The notes under the pieces are model-generated. The model was given only the letters and a program-made list of their open reading frames with translations. It was not told where the DNA came from and did no database searches. DNA of 64,000 bases. Source: Batkoa obscura (Eukaryota; Entomophthoromycota; Entomophthoromycetes; Entomophthorales; Batkoaceae). The translations under genes and the position numbers were made by a program. Positions 1 to 12,586 of the stretch are shown here, in pieces; positions within the stretch are counted from its first letter, which is position 1; every line of letters starts with the position of its first letter. The DNA lies in the NCBI GenBank assembly GCA_030770535.1, contig JASVEC010000046.1, positions 124,001-188,000 of the forward strand, in the 5' to 3' direction.

Positions 1-120
1 CTGTTTTTCCATTATTAACAGTTGAGTTATTGATCATATTATGCTCACAAACAAAAACCTCAAATTTTAAAATTAATTAAGTAATATCTTCCATTTTTCT
101 TAATGTTTAAAACTACTTTT

Positions 121-1066
121 TCATTGTAAAAGATTTCCAAAATGTCTATCAATTATACCTTTTCCATGATGCTTAGCAAAAAAATTAAAATCGACATTCA
201 AACTACTATTTATTTTATGAATTTCTTCAAATGTGTAATGTAGAAACTCTTGAAATTTAAAATGATTTTCCGTACCTGTCCATATATTAATTCTTACAAA
301 ATTTTTAAATAAAAGCTCTATAGAGATTAAATCAATTAAATAATCTCCTGCATATGCTGAATCATGACTTAATATTTCAGATAAATAATCAAAATAAACT
401 CTGCCTATTATTTTATCATCTTTTAAGTATAAAGCACCAAAACCTACTACTGATATAGCTTGTTTATTATAATGATCTAGATTTATTGAATCTGGTCTTG
501 TTCCTATTTCCATATTTTGTTTAAAATCTAAAATTATTACACAACTTTTATTATTTAATTTTTTAATAGTTTCATTAAATGTGTTTTTTTGAGTATCAAC
601 ACAGAGTTGTGAAATCTGGTACTCAGTATTTGGAGTCAAAAACAGCTATTACCTTATTGATTACACTATAAGTCGAAAAGTCTTAGTTTATGTGACTAAA
701 ATAGACTTGGATTACGAAGAATAGCACGTAATAGGCTACAGACTATGTAAAACAAATAGAATAGACAATACTAATGTAAAATCTACATAAAATATTATTA
801 AAACTTAGTGTCTTTATTAAATGTATGAGATATCAGGGAATAATTCAGTTAAAAAGCCTAGAGCTATTATGTTTTAGAATCTCTTTTATACTCCGATAAG
901 TATAAATATCAAAACGAGAGGATAATATTCTTTGGGACGAAGATAGAAATTCTCATAGCAAATCAAAATAAGAGCATGGGACTAATTGTCTGTATAATCG
1001 AGAACACAACAGCTTAGGAAATTATTATGCTATAATTAACCATGGGGCTGACAGAGTGATATTTCA
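121..1066 (-). mobile_element. Decayed DNA-transposon copy with a transposase-like reading frame
   Basis: A 172-residue open frame (121-639) lies at the downstream end of a longer dispersed segment. It has the layout of an RNase H-like (DDE) transposase core: a hydrophobic strand ending in ILDF (Asp38), a middle block WTGTENHF, and a C-terminal block HHGKGIID (residues 157-164). HGKG-plus-Asp blocks of this kind occur in transposase-derived proteins of animals and early fungi; assignment to one superfamily is not possible by eye. The segment upstream on this strand (640-1066) has no clean reading frame. It is matched at roughly 80% identity, in the opposite orientation, at 46895-47372. The protein is incomplete and the element looks broken. 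No terminal repeats were found. Confidence 0.5.
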
Positions 1067-1067
1067 C

Positions 1068-1163
1068 AGGGGTGTTTTTTTCAGCTTCATCACTTCTATT
1101 TCTTAAGTGCTATTTGAGTGGAAAACTGTTAATAAAATTGTTAATAAAATTGTTAAACAAAAA
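1068..1163 (+). repeat. MITE-like repeat, diverged copy (copy 1)
   Basis: Diverged member of the window-wide family of about 105 bp. It has a T-run after GGGGTGT and the core AGTGCTATTTGAGTGGAAAA. Its right end is blurred by a local duplication of the motif TAATAAAATTGT. Confidence 0.7.
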
Positions 1164-1220
1164 AACAAATTAATGTTTTGAATCATTAGTATTGTTAAAT
1201 TTGATTTAAAAAATAAAGGA

Positions 1221-1456
1221 TAAAATGGATTTGGTAAAGTGGAAAAGTATGATGATACATAATAATTAACTGGGAGTGTTTTTTTGATTTCATTATTTTT
1301 TCCATTTTTAAGCGCTATTTAAGTGGAAAATTTATTAGTAAAGTTCTTAAGCACAAAAATACATCCCCAACTAATTATTAACAACTATTAAAAACTTGTT
1401 AGTAGGGGCAATTTTCTTGTTTTGTCATATTTTTCCACTTTATCAAATCCATGTTA
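1221..1456. repeat. Inverted repeat surrounding a MITE copy
   Basis: The left arm (1221-1253) contains ATGGATTTGGTAAAGTGGAA. The right arm (1424-1456) is its reverse complement with a few changes. The arms lie on either side of MITE copy 2 (1271-1370), so the MITE may have inserted in the loop of an older palindromic element, or the two may form one composite element. Confidence 0.55.
1271..1370 (+). repeat. MITE-like repeat (copy 2)
   Basis: Nearly full-length copy running from TGGGAGTG to ACATCCCCA with the core AAGCGCTATTTAAGTGGAAA. The flanks are AC on both sides, consistent with a 2-bp target duplication. Confidence 0.85.
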
Positions 1457-1762
1457 TAATTTCAATATTTGATAAATAAAAATAATTAAACTAAAAGATC
1501 CATTAATTCATAACTGATTTTTATTAAGTAGACAATGACCTTGCATTTAAGGCTGATATAAAGTACAATTAATTGAACAATATTAGAAAATCAATCAGTT
1601 TTAACTTTTAAATATTTATAATAACATAAAATCAAAAGCTAAAATTCATATTTTAATCTTAAAAAAGCTTATCAACAATTTTCATTTTACAATTTATTAA
1701 AAACATTAAAAATCAATTTCTCTATGTTATCAATCGAAACTTTCACACTTATTTATTTTTAC

Positions 1763-4700
1763 TTAAGGAAGTATAATTCTAGCCACTTTGGGAACTCTAG
1801 ATGTGGTTGAACGTACTAAAACCAATAACTTATCTTTTCTATTTTTCCTAAAAAAAACACTATCAGTTAAAATTCAACCTCATCACCTATATCTGTTCAA
1901 AAAAACAACTTTATAAAACAATCCACTTACCTTTTATCTTTAATCATCAATTCTACCAAAGATTTTAATAAAATACTTGCCATTCCAGTTACATTTCCTT
2001 CACTTAATGAATAATTACTTGAAGTTACATAGCCAATAATGTCAGATTCAGGGGGTATATCATTCGCTGAATTTGATTTCTAAAGTTATCATTAATAAAT
2101 GAATAAAATTTAAATCAAATAATTAAAAAAAGTTAGTAATAATGGATTTACCTCTTTCACCGTTTCATCCTTCTTTATCTCTAGCCAATTTTTATTCATC
2201 ATATAAACCATACCAAATTTAAATTTACCACTCGCCCCATTAACAAATTCTAAATTGATTTGAATTAATCCTGAATCCCAATTCACTTGATTATTCAATT
2301 GAATTTCTCTTTTAAATTCATAGCTTTTTAAACTTTGATCTAATATTTTATTAATATTTATTAATTTTTGTTCATCATCTTTAATTTTAATAACTTCACT
2401 AACTAACTTATTTGGTAATAAGAACATAGAGTTTAAATTAATTAGAGAAGTGATGATAGCAGTGTTAGGTTCTTCTATATTTCTATCTGTTTCTTCACCT
2501 TTATTCTTTAATTTGTTTTTTTTAATTTCCATTACTTTATCACTCTCATTTTCCATTTTGATATCCTCTTTATTTCCCTCTTCTTCTTTTAATTTACGTT
2601 TATTTCCCATTCTATTTTCCTCTATTTCCTCTCCTCTTAATTGTTGATAATAGGTTAAACTTTTAAACTCGGGTCCAAATGGATATTTCACTTTTAATTT
2701 TTCAAAATTGACTCTCTTTGCCTTTGAAGTTGCTAAATACTTACTCATCTTTAATAGCTTTTTATCTTTGATATACTCCAAATAACTGTTAGTCATTGGA
2801 TAATCATTTGGAAATCGGAATGATTTTGATTCATAATTTAAATTATTATAATCTCTTAAACCCATTACTAAAGTAGAATTAAAAACAAACTGTTTAAATA
2901 AATCTCTTCCCCATTGGGAGGGAGTTATTAATAAATAATTGTCTTTTTCTGATGTAGGGTGGGAAGAGATACTTGTCTTGACGATGATGATGGGGATACG
3001 GTTATCGCAAGGTGTAGGTTTTAATCCTGTTTTAGGAAGTAACAACTAAATACAATATTATTATAAATATATAGTTACGATAAAATAGCTTGACTCACTT
3101 TTGATTTTCTATTATTAATACTTTTCTCGCTATTTTTATTTTCTTCTTCATTCTCCATCATATCCCATAATTTTGAATAAGCTAAATCATCGGTATGAGT
3201 TAATAAAAGATCAATGATTCTATCTTGTTTATCTTTTGTAATTTGATAACTTTCTATGCTCTTTTCTTTTCTTGGAGTTCCTCTATTATTTGTTATTCAT
3301 ATGTTAATTTAAATACTCTATTATTATTATATAAAACTAAATTTACCTCAACCTAGGATCCAATAAAGTGACTGAAAAAATAGTATTTAAACCAATGGTA
3401 GTTGCTAAGCCTGGATATTGTAACAAGGAAAATAACTAATAAAAAGTAATATTAATATCTCAGAAAAAAATCTAAATTTAAATAAGTTTTTTTTACCTCT
3501 TGCCCATATTTCGAATTACCTAATTTAGGATCATCACTCTCTGTTGGATCCAACGCCTTGGATAAACTCATAGCTGCATTTTTACCATTTAATAAAAACA
3601 AGTTCAATTTATCCTTTAAATTTAATAACTGAATGTTTGATTCACTTTCTCTAATTTCATTTTCGAACATATTAAATACTTTATAATAACATGAAGCATG
3701 GATTATAATCCATACTTTAGTATTGTTAGATGAGGGTTCTGTTTGGTTGAGGGTGGATTGGAAAATCAATTTAATTGGGCATAATAAGTTATAAGGGAAA
3801 CTTAATTTCTCATATAACATGCTTGAGTACATCCTTTTTCCTGTTGATATTCTAATAAAAGCAATATTAATATCCTTATAAAAAGAAACAACTAAATATT
3901 AATATTACCTTTTACTCTTTACTGATAATTCAGATGGATCCAAAAACAAATTTAAAAATGAAATTAACTCTACTTTATTGCCATTTAATTGGATTATAGA
4001 ATTATAACTTATATCATAAATCGTTGCTTTAGTCTTATTATATCGATATAAAGTTCGATAGTTTTTCAATGTAGCTTTAATGGGCTATAATAACAAGAAG
4101 TAATAATAACAATAATAACAAATACCATATTAATATAAATAACATATTAAGTTAAATCTTATTACCAATGAATAGCCCCATAATACTTTCATATGCATTC
4201 TTTTGGCATGCCAAATATGCGTTTGTAACCAAGTTTTATTTTCTATTGATTGAAAATATAAAAAACAAAAACAATTCACTAATAAACTACAACTTACTTT
4301 GCCTTTTTAGATATTCTAACCTTCTATTTTTAGCATAATATTTAAATCGTGAGCTTCTTTTTCTTATTTTTAAGCCATCTTTAGAGATCTATAATTATGT
4401 ATATTAATTGAATCCCATTAAACTTGGATACTATTACTACTAATATTAAATACTCACTTCAAATTTGGTTTTTTCTCTTAATCTTTGCGGCACTCTATAA
4501 CAATTATGACTAGCTGTTCTTCTTCTTAAATATCTTGGAAGTGTTTGAAACGCTCTTTTATTGACTGATTTTCTAATTTAACAAAAATAGACTCAAAATC
4601 AAAAATCGAAAATCAAAAACTAATTGTTGTTAGTTGCTTTTATCTTTACCTATATTGTTTCATCGTTTTTTCCATCTGTTCAATTTCATTCTTACGTGTC

Positions 4701-4993
4701 TAAATAATAGCAATTCATCAATATCTATCCAAATCATTCAATAAATTGTACTAATATTACCTCAACAAACTTGTCGATTTCTATACCTCGGTTGGCTAAA
4801 TGTTATGTAAGTTAACTTTAATTTCTATTCATTATTAATACCATCGATATTACTACTTACTATTAACCTTCACCCCAATGGGCGTTAATATATTATTTAA
4901 AGTAGCTAAATTCAATATCATTAATACCTAATATTGGTATTTCTATATACTCATTAATTTACTTTGCTTCAATTTTAATTTATCCTTTTTCAT
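1763..4993 (-). CDS. POP1: Ribonuclease P/MRP protein subunit POP1
   Basis: Intron-rich gene for the large protein subunit of RNase P and RNase MRP, which mature tRNA and rRNA in the nucleus. Joining exons gives the POP1 signatures: TLPRYLRRRTASHN and RVPQRLREK in the N-terminal part, then THIWHAKRMHMKVLWGY (POP1 has H-x-W-H-A-K-R here), then the central block ending TLLDPRL, and a C-terminal exon with GYVTSSNYSLSEGNVTGMAS. The last coding exon ends in RIILP and a TAA at 1763-1765. Introns read clearly include 1848-1930, 2080-2151 and 3046-3098. The exon at 2152-3045 carries a lysine/glutamate-rich low-complexity insertion. The start is the least certain part: the ATG at 4993 leads into short exons that splice in frame to ANRGIEIDKF, but another ATG lies upstream near 5083. 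Identity is secure, exon edges approximate. Confidence 0.9.
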
Positions 4994-5215
4994 TTTGTTA
5001 AAATAATTAGAAAACAATTCTTTTATAAAATTTCGATTTTTGATGTGTTTAAAAGCTTGATTCAAATTTTGTCCATTTCTCATGTAGCGTAAAACTAGAA
5101 AAAACCATTAAAATTGGATAAAAAAACGCCCAATATAAGCAAAAGTGATAATTTTTGTAGCATTTGAACCAAGTTTGATAATTACATCAAAAAATTGCTT
5201 AATAAAGATCTATTA

Positions 5216-5287
5216 CTTCCTCACGGGGAATCGAACCCCGGCCGTTCCGGTGAAAGCGGAAAATCCTAACCACTGGACCATGAAGAA
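5216..5287 (-). tRNA. tRNA-Glu (UUC)
   Basis: Read on the minus strand, the sequence folds as a cloverleaf. The 7-bp acceptor stem pairs TTCTTCA with TGAGGAA (one G-U) and is followed by discriminator G. The D arm has GGTCCAGTGGTTAGG, the anticodon stem TCCG/CGGA encloses loop CTTTCAC (anticodon TTC), and the T arm is GGGGTTCGAATCCCC. No intron. The A and B box promoter elements are internal. Confidence 0.95.
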
Positions 5288-5548
5288 TCATTTTAGTTGC
5301 TATCTTTGTCACTTAATCTATATATATTAATTTATTTTATAATTATATAAATTAAAATATGTTAGGTGTTTTTTAGTCTAAAGGATCTACAATAATTGAT
5401 CTTTCAATGCAATAATAGCATTCAAAAAATGAAAAAAATGAAAAAGCATTCCTATACTTTTGAAAATGTATTTTATTTGTAAACTCAACAAACTTCAATT
5501 TTTAATTTTGATTTAAAAATCACTTATTTCATTTCAAAGCTTAAAAAA

Positions 5549-6384
5549 ATGATTCAATCTAAACTATTAAAATCTAATTTAATATTAAAATTAAGATACA
5601 ATCTCTATCCGTCATTAAATCTTAGCACTCAAAAGCTAGCATTTCATACACAAACTTCCGTATTCTCGAACAATCAATTACTTCAACCCACTTCATTGAA
5701 CGAAATTAATGATCTCAAAGGTGAATTGGTATTCACTTCCCCTTCTGGAAGAGCGATCCAATTAGTCAAAAAATTATCTTTAATGACAAGTTTATTAGGT
5801 GTTGTGTCACTGCCTTTATTTACTGTTTATTGGCAACATCCCTGGGTACAGCAAGCTAATTTTTCGTTTACTTGGGTGGTACTAGGTATTTGGATTTAGT
5901 TATAATAGAATAATAATAATATAACAATAACAATACCTATAACAAAATGAACTTTATTAATTAATATTTTTATTTTATTTTAGCTTGTATCACCAGTTTA
6001 GCTTCCACTAGTTTTATGCATTGGTTTTGTGGCCCTTATGTATTACATATGTATTTATATCCAGAATCAGACAACATTATCCCCATTCAAAATTCAATAG
6101 AAAAAAATGTTAAACCCACCGAAACTCAGTTGATCACTCACAACACTAAAGTTACTTTTGAAACTACTTCCATATTAGGAAGTTCCGAATTTACTACTAT
6201 TAAAGTCGGTATGTTAAAGTATGGAAGATTACCTCATGTCACTTTTAGATTATTGGATGAATATGTGGGTAGGAAGGAGTTTAAACAAAGTAAGTTTTGG
6301 ATCGATTTACCACATATGAAGTACCAGGGATTTAAAAGTTTATTTGCTATTAATGAATTTTTAAAAGATAGAAAGAGAATGTAA
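5549..6384 (+). CDS. TMEM70-family mitochondrial inner-membrane protein
   Basis: Two exons (5549-5885 and 5984-6384) encode about 245 residues. The splice joins an A codon (G|CT) and keeps the frame. Residues 1-45 are basic, Ser/Asn-rich and lack acids, as in a mitochondrial presequence. Then comes VFTSPSGRAIQLVKKLSLMTS, close to the TMEM70/TMEM186 pattern (y-x-G-x-l-x-R-a-v-r-x-v-K-x-f-S-l-x-S). It is followed by two hydrophobic segments (about residues 85-100 and 105-135) and a hydrophilic C-terminal domain. TMEM70 proteins assist assembly of ATP synthase and complex I. That role is inferred from the family only. It is convergent with ILV3, with only about 120 bp between stop codons. Confidence 0.75.
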
Positions 6385-6506
6385 TAGAGAATATTATAGC
6401 ATAATATAGTGATATTTAAAATAAAAAATAACCATAAAATAATATCCCTCTTAATTTTGTCTTCATTTATTTTTAAATTAAATCGTATTTACCACTCCTA
6501 ATAGCC

Positions 6507-8786
6507 TTACTCATCCGTCACACATCCAAGTGACGCTGATTTGACGTTTTTAATATATTTATAAAGTGTCCCACGATTAGCTTTTAATGGTGGTGCTCTC
6601 CATTCTTTCTTTCTTTCCACTAGCTCTTCTTCTGTTACATCAGCCATTTTAATACTTTTATTAACTGCATCAATAATGATACGATCCCCATTTTTTACTA
6701 ATGCAATGGGACCACCTACTTGTGCTTCAGGTGAGATATGTCCAATGATAAAACCCTAGAATGAATGGATATTACATAAATATTATAGCGTATTAATTAA
6801 AAGACTCACATGGCTACCACCTGAAAATCTTCCATCTGTCATCATAGCTACATCTTTACCTAATCCAGCTCCCATAATGGCAGAAGTTGGAGTAACTAAT
6901 AACTATTAATATCTTTTTTACCCAATAAAAAATGAACCACCTACGCATTTCAGGCATACCGGGTCCACCTTTAGGACCTTCATAACGAATAATAATCACA
7001 TCACCTTTATTAATTTTATTATCTTCTAAAGCTTTTAGCATCGCTTCTTCATTATCAAATACATTAGCAGGACCTTCAAAGTACAATCCCTCTTTACCAG
7101 TAATCTTAGCCACACTACCTTCCGGTGCTAAATTACCTTTTAATATTTGAATATGAGCTGTTTGTTTTAATGGTTTTTCTAAAGGTCTAATGATATCCTG
7201 TCCTTCTTTTAAGCCTGGTACAGAAGCTAAATTTTCTGCTACTGTTTTTCCAGTTACCGTCATGCAATCACCATGTATCAAGCCATTTTCATATAGATAT
7301 TTCAAGACGGCTGGAGTACCTCCGATGCCTTGGATATCTTCCATAACGTATTTACCGCTGGGTTTCAAATCTGCTAAAAAGGGCACTTTATCACTTATAA
7401 CTTGGAAATCATCAAGTGTTAATTCAACATCCACTGCACGAGCCATAGCTATTAAATGTAATACTGCATTGGTGGAACCTTCATTTAAATTCATAAAATT
7501 AATGAGAGAGTAAATTGAGTTGATAAATCGTATTACCTCCTAGAGCCATAACCACTGTAATAGCATTTTCAAAGGCTTTTCTTGTCATAATATCTTTTGG
7601 TTTAATATCTTTTTCTAACAAAATTTTAATGTATTCTCCCGCTCTTAAACATTCTTTAATTTTTTCTCCATCTTCTGCTGGTATAGAAGAAGAATAAGGT
7701 AATGACATACCCATAGCTTCAATTGCTGAGGCCACTAAAAAATAAACTATTAATACCGCATTACCAACACCTTTCATAAATAAAAAAATTTACTAGTATT
7801 GGCAGTATACATTCCACCACAAGCGCCAGCTCCAGGACATGAGTTTTTAATTACACTACTTCTTTCAGTTTCATCAATCTTACCCGTTATATATTCACCG
7901 TAACTTTGAAATGCTGATATAATATCTAAATTTTGACCTGGTCGACAACTTGATTTTCCTGGTTTAATGGTACCACCATAGACCATTATTGAGGGGCGAT
8001 TTACTCGTCCCATAGCTATTAAACAACCTGGCATATTTTTATCACAGCCTTGAATGGGGAGAGATTAATTGATTGAAAATAGTTTGATTTATGGTATGAT
8101 TTACCTGGTAAAGATATATTTGCATCATAAAATTGACCACACATGACCTAAACCACAATAATTAATAAAAAATGCCATTCAACAATATTCAAAATCTTAC
8201 TGTTTCAATGGAATCTGCAATAATATCTCTGGATTGTAAAGAATATGACATACCCTCTGTACCATTAGTCATACCATCCGATACACCAATAGTATTAAAT
8301 CGATAACCAATTAAGTTATTATTTTCAACACCAAGTTTCACATGATCTGACAATTTATTTAAATGCATATTGCATGGGTTACCTTCATACCAACTAATAT
8401 AGAGTAGAATATAATATAAAATAGAAGAATAATTCGATTAGTTTCTAGAAAGACAAATGAGTGATTTACTTACACACTAGAGATACCAATTTGTGCTTTA
8501 GACATATCTTCTTCTTTCAAACCAGTGGCGTATACTACATTAATAAAATGGCTTTAGTTGCTTTTATTTATATAATAGATATCAATAACTTACACATAGC
8601 TTGAGCAGCTCCTCTAGATTTATGTTGAGTTAATGTAGAAGAAAATTTATTTAACTCCATATCGTTATCGTTATTATTGTTATTAAATAATCTAAATGAT
8701 GTAGTTAATGATCTTTGAAATTTTAATTGTTTTAATGATATATTTGATAGAATCTGGGTTTTCTGGAGTTTTTTCCAGTAAGCCAT
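6507..8786 (-). CDS. ILV3: Dihydroxy-acid dehydratase, mitochondrial
   Basis: Fe-S enzyme that dehydrates dihydroxy-isovalerate and dihydroxy-methylvalerate to the 2-keto acids of valine and isoleucine synthesis. About nine exons give a full-length IlvD/Edd protein of roughly 590 residues. The first exon (8786 down to about 8598) is Ser/Asn/Arg-rich and acid-poor at its start, as expected for a mitochondrial presequence. Family hallmarks follow in order: [39 protein letters not shown] (Fe-S cysteine), [17 protein letters not shown] (Fe-S cysteine), [29 protein letters not shown] and [14 protein letters not shown]. The C-terminus GCVTDE is typical. The product 2-ketoisovalerate is also the precursor of ketopantoate, substrate of the PanE-like gene at 41 kb. 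Intact. Confidence 0.95.
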
Positions 8787-9290
8787 AATATATTTTTAAA
8801 TAGAATTAAAGTACAAGTTTAAAGCTTTGTTTGAATTTTTATATGTTTATTATTTGAGAATATCAGGTTGAGTCATCAATGCTACATATGAACTTTGATT
8901 AGATGGTGACTAGAATCTTATCTTAAAATGATTATAAATCATTATCATTGGTTCATTTTATTTTATAATAAAAAATGATATTTATTTTTTTTATCTATTC
9001 TCAAATTTACATATTAATAATAACTTATTATCATTTACTGAATTATAATTACTTATTATATTTCATTCATTTAAATGCACTTAAACATGACAATAAGGCA
9101 ATCCTATATTTCCGCTATTATTTTACTATAAAATACCGAAGCTAATAATTGGATAGGTAAAAGGCTAATTCATCTAGAGGCAAATGTTATGGTTGTGGTT
9201 CTATACTGCTGCCACATTGACTTTGTTCAATGAAATAACCGAAAAATATAGATTGTGTTGACAAGATTACAATTATTTTCTAAAACTCGC
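8787..9290. other. Intergenic, AT-rich
   Basis: Region upstream of ILV3 and downstream of the decayed lipase. I see no gene, RNA or repeat in it. Confidence 0.5.
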
Positions 9291-9299
9291 ATTAAAAAT

Positions 9300-9690
9300 A
9301 TAATGATGAATATTTTACCTATCTCCCATAGATACTGGATCCATATTATTTCCAAAGTAATAGCTAAGTTTGTTGTTTTCTCTAATGACATGTCAGTATC
9401 CTCTAAGAGCTTGAGGTACTCCTTTTTATCTTAAAAATTTTCTAAATTCTTCGATTTAACACCAAATGTTGATGAATGACTTTTATTCCCAGATGCATTT
9501 AATATATTAAAAAAGGAATTGAGCCATTTGTTTAGCAACTTCAACAGCTGGCTCGGGTTCTTTATAATGATAGATGTGCTTCAAGGTTGAGTTGATTAAA
9601 TCACTACCATGAATTTTTCTGTTGCTTTACTTTCAGACATTGAAGTGTTATAAAGAGACTTTTTCTCAATGTTGCTAAAGGGTGATATCA
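9300..9690 (-). pseudogene. Decayed ATG15-like lipase copy
   Basis: Minus-strand remnants match the intact ATG15 gene at 10854-12275. Around 9530-9610 the translation reads STLKHIYHYKEPEPAVEVA (ATG15 here: LTLKHIYHFGEPEPSIEI). Around 9315-9375 it reads YYFGNNMDPVSMG (ATG15 here: YHFGNNADPIFMG). The two matches lie about 265 bp apart, against about 920 bp in the intact gene. The middle, including the GHSLG nucleophile block, is therefore missing. No continuous frame joins the pieces. This is an old tandem duplicate that lost its catalytic core. Confidence 0.75.
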
Positions 9691-10077
9691 TTAATAAATG
9701 CTAATGAACAAATGCCATATCCAAATAAAAAGACTTAGTTTGAACTTAAGAGGCGCTTTTTACTTGGTTTTAATATTATTTGGGTATCGCGTTGAATATT
9801 TTTTATATCTGTATCGGAGTGGCTTCATCTATCTCAGCTTTCTTGTGCTAAACAATAATTACTTGAGCACCCAACAATAAAACTAAGAGCATTTAACTAA
9901 AAATTAAACAGATAAATACTTTGTATAGCTTTTTTTAACAAGCACCCAATATGAAATGGATGTAAATTTTATAAAAATAAACGATAAGCATAAAAATAAT
10001 TTTCATCTAAATGTGTTTTCATGAACTGAAATTAAAATTAATTTATGTATTAAATACTATGTCAAATAAAAAATGAA

Positions 10078-10173
10078 TATCCCCTTTGTTTAAAAATTTT
10101 ACAAGTATTTTTCCTCTCAATAGCGCTTAAAAATGGAAGAAGTGATGAAAATAAAAAAGATATTCTCAAATGA
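10078..10173 (-). repeat. MITE-like repeat, diverged (copy 3)
   Basis: Reverse-oriented member of the family with the core AATAGCGCTTAAAAATGGAAG. Both ends have drifted from the consensus. The rest of 9690-10853 is AT-rich and I recognise nothing else in it. Confidence 0.65.
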
Positions 10174-10853
10174 ATGTTTGAAATTTGTTAAATTAAAAAT
10201 TAAAAGATTTTATAATTTTAAATCTGATATTTTAAGCACGTATTCTGTTTTATTTACAATGTTTTATTCATTTAAGATTATCAATTTATGCTTTAAAATG
10301 TAAATATAATACACAACTATATGCCTATCTAATCAAATTGTAAATTATCATAGTACTAAGTGAAAAGTTAAACAGTGAGTGATTGCTGTTTGAAGGTAGT
10401 AAACGTTCACTAAAGAGATTTACATATTCGGAAAAGTTATGAAAGGAAAGATTCAGAAAGAGATTTAGTTATATTTGCATACTCAAAGTAGAACCTTTAA
10501 AATCTAAAAAAGGAAAAGCATTAGGTTTCCGATAGTTGACTTTTATTATCATGTAAAAGATAGGCACATTCTTGGTTGTAGTAGTATGTTTTTATGATTA
10601 AAACTGAAAATTGTCTCCTAGTAAAAGCATTTTGGTATTCTCATTCTATACTTTCGACATTGATTTTTCAAAAAGACCAAAGCCATTTGTAAACTCTATA
10701 GAAGTAATAAATTTGTATGACTGTTTAAAATTTAGTTACCCTACGAATACTAAATAACAAACAAAAATAAACAAAATCTTTCTAAAATAGAATAGCTTTA
10801 CGCTTTATTTAATGATATAGTAATAATAGGATCTAATCTCAAAAGCCTCTTTC

Positions 10854-12275
10854 TTATTTAAACTTCCAATCTTCACAATCGGTACAGTTTGATTTCGAAA
10901 CGCAAGAGACTGTAAAATTCCTATAACCATCTGCCCAATCATCAAATATCTCAGTTACCACCTCTTTAATCCTATGATGGAAGATACTAGGTAACCAACC
11001 TAAATCTTCAATAGCATCAAAGGTACATTTGGTATTTGTATGACATTTGCTGTCCATCCCATAACCACCTAAATAGCATAACGAAAGTTTACCATTGCTA
11101 AATGTAATATGTTTATATAAATAATTAAAACATAATATGGTAGATATAAACTTACCAAGTTCCCATAAATATTGGATCCGCATTATTTCCGAAATGATAA
11201 ATGAATGGTGTTTCAGGTTTAAGCTCAAGATCTAATCCTAATCGACGAGCGTATAACCTTTCTCCAGGTGCTTCAAACGTAACAGCGTTTATATTTTTTT
11301 CCATGGCAACTAAAGAGGCCAGCGCACCTCCAAGTGAATGACCTGTTAATATAAATTTAGCATCCGGGTATCTTCTTTTAGCCTCCTCGTAGATAGCCTA
11401 TGTTTTTAATTAGTATCGTTTTACGGAGTATAAAATATAAAGCTTACCAAAGCCCCATGAAAATAAGTAGTATTCATTTGAGCATGTTGATGAATACATT
11501 TATCATCACATAAGTTCCTATCTTTAGCACATGGACAAACAGGTGTCCAATTAGCATTTGTAGTACCACAACAACAAGAAAACATCAAATTATCTGATTC
11601 CCTATCATTAGGACTAGTGGAATCATCACCACCTGGTAAAAAAGTAAATGATGTTCCTTTGTAAGCTATGATCATCTTCTTTTCTTGCTTGTCTGAAAAA
11701 ATATATCCTCGTACCTTTCTCTTTTTCCAGCCAAATTCTTCTTTCTAAAAAATAGAGTCAGTAAATAAGGTGGTTTAATCTTTAAAACTAAATAATACCT
11801 CTTTCCAATCTGATCCCAGATCCTTCCATGGTCTGTTAGGCAGTGGATTATAAGCGTGAGCTGCCATCTTAGCAAGCGTAGTAATAGACTTCTTTGCTTT
11901 TAAAACAACATCGTTGTTATTATCTTGGAAAAAGTTAGGATCCTCTTCGTAATCTTTAAGTTTTTTCAAAGATTCGAGGTCGATTCTATGCATTGGTGAA
12001 TAACTTTTATCTTCTGATGCGTCCCATTGTTGAAATATAGAGTTTACAACATCAACCCCTGAAATCTCAATCGAAGGTTCAGGTTCTCCAAAATGATAGA
12101 TATGCTTTAGGGTTAAGCCAAAAGCATCATCGCTATTAGCGTGTTCCTCGGCCGCTTTATTATTGACTATTTTTGTAGCTTGGAATGCCCCCTGTCGATG
12201 ATACTGTGAGGCGATACCATTAATAAATAATAATATATATACAATTTTTTCAAATAATAAATTTTTGATTTGCAT
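10854..12275 (-). CDS. ATG15: Vacuolar/autophagic lipase ATG15
   Basis: Class 3 lipase that breaks down autophagic and multivesicular bodies in the vacuole. Four exons (12275-11799, 11744-11448, 11397-11156, 11097-10854) give 419 residues with frame kept at every junction. One hydrophobic segment near residues 8-24 is a signal anchor, as in yeast Atg15. Features in order: LTLKHIYHF, FGWKKRKVRGYIFSD, MIIAYKGTS, a Cys-rich loop (CCCGTTNANWTPVCPC), the nucleophile elbow TGHSLGGALASL, AVTFEAPGE, HFGNNADPIFMGTC (catalytic Asp), GGYGMDSKCHT, and HHRIKEVV with the likely catalytic His. All triad positions are present. It is transcribed divergently from the NCoR-like gene across 311 bp. A broken relative lies about 1.2 kb downstream. 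Confidence 0.92.
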
Positions 12276-12586
12276 TTAAGAAATTTTTTTTTCTTTTAGC
12301 TTAGTTTAACTTTTATATGACAGTCACATTAGATTTAGTTTATGCTTTTTAATCTAATGATTTCACTTAAACTTTATTACGAACGGTTCAGTAAAAAATA
12401 ATGCACAAGTTGAATGGTTTGGCTAGAAATTGAAAGATATAAGAATTAAAGCAAAAATTGAACTTAAAATTAAATTGATTGAATAAGTAAACTTGAAAAT
12501 TCTAGTTTATTTTTTTGAATAATTTACAATTACCTTAATAGTCAAAGTTTAAAAGGATAACAGCTTAATCCCTAAAACTAAACAAG
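12276..12586. promoter_or_regulatory. Shared divergent promoter region of ATG15 and the NCoR-like gene
   Basis: The two start codons face away from each other across 311 bp of AT-rich DNA, so both promoters must lie here. I see no defined motif. Confidence 0.5.

Noticed and set aside
2450-2647. Plus-strand open frame inside the POP1 exon
   Set aside because: It is the antisense of the lysine/glutamate-rich insertion of POP1; composition (Ser/Leu/Phe) is what antisense of A-rich coding gives.
7190-7513. Plus-strand 107-residue frame
   Set aside because: Antisense shadow of the conserved ILV3 coding exon.
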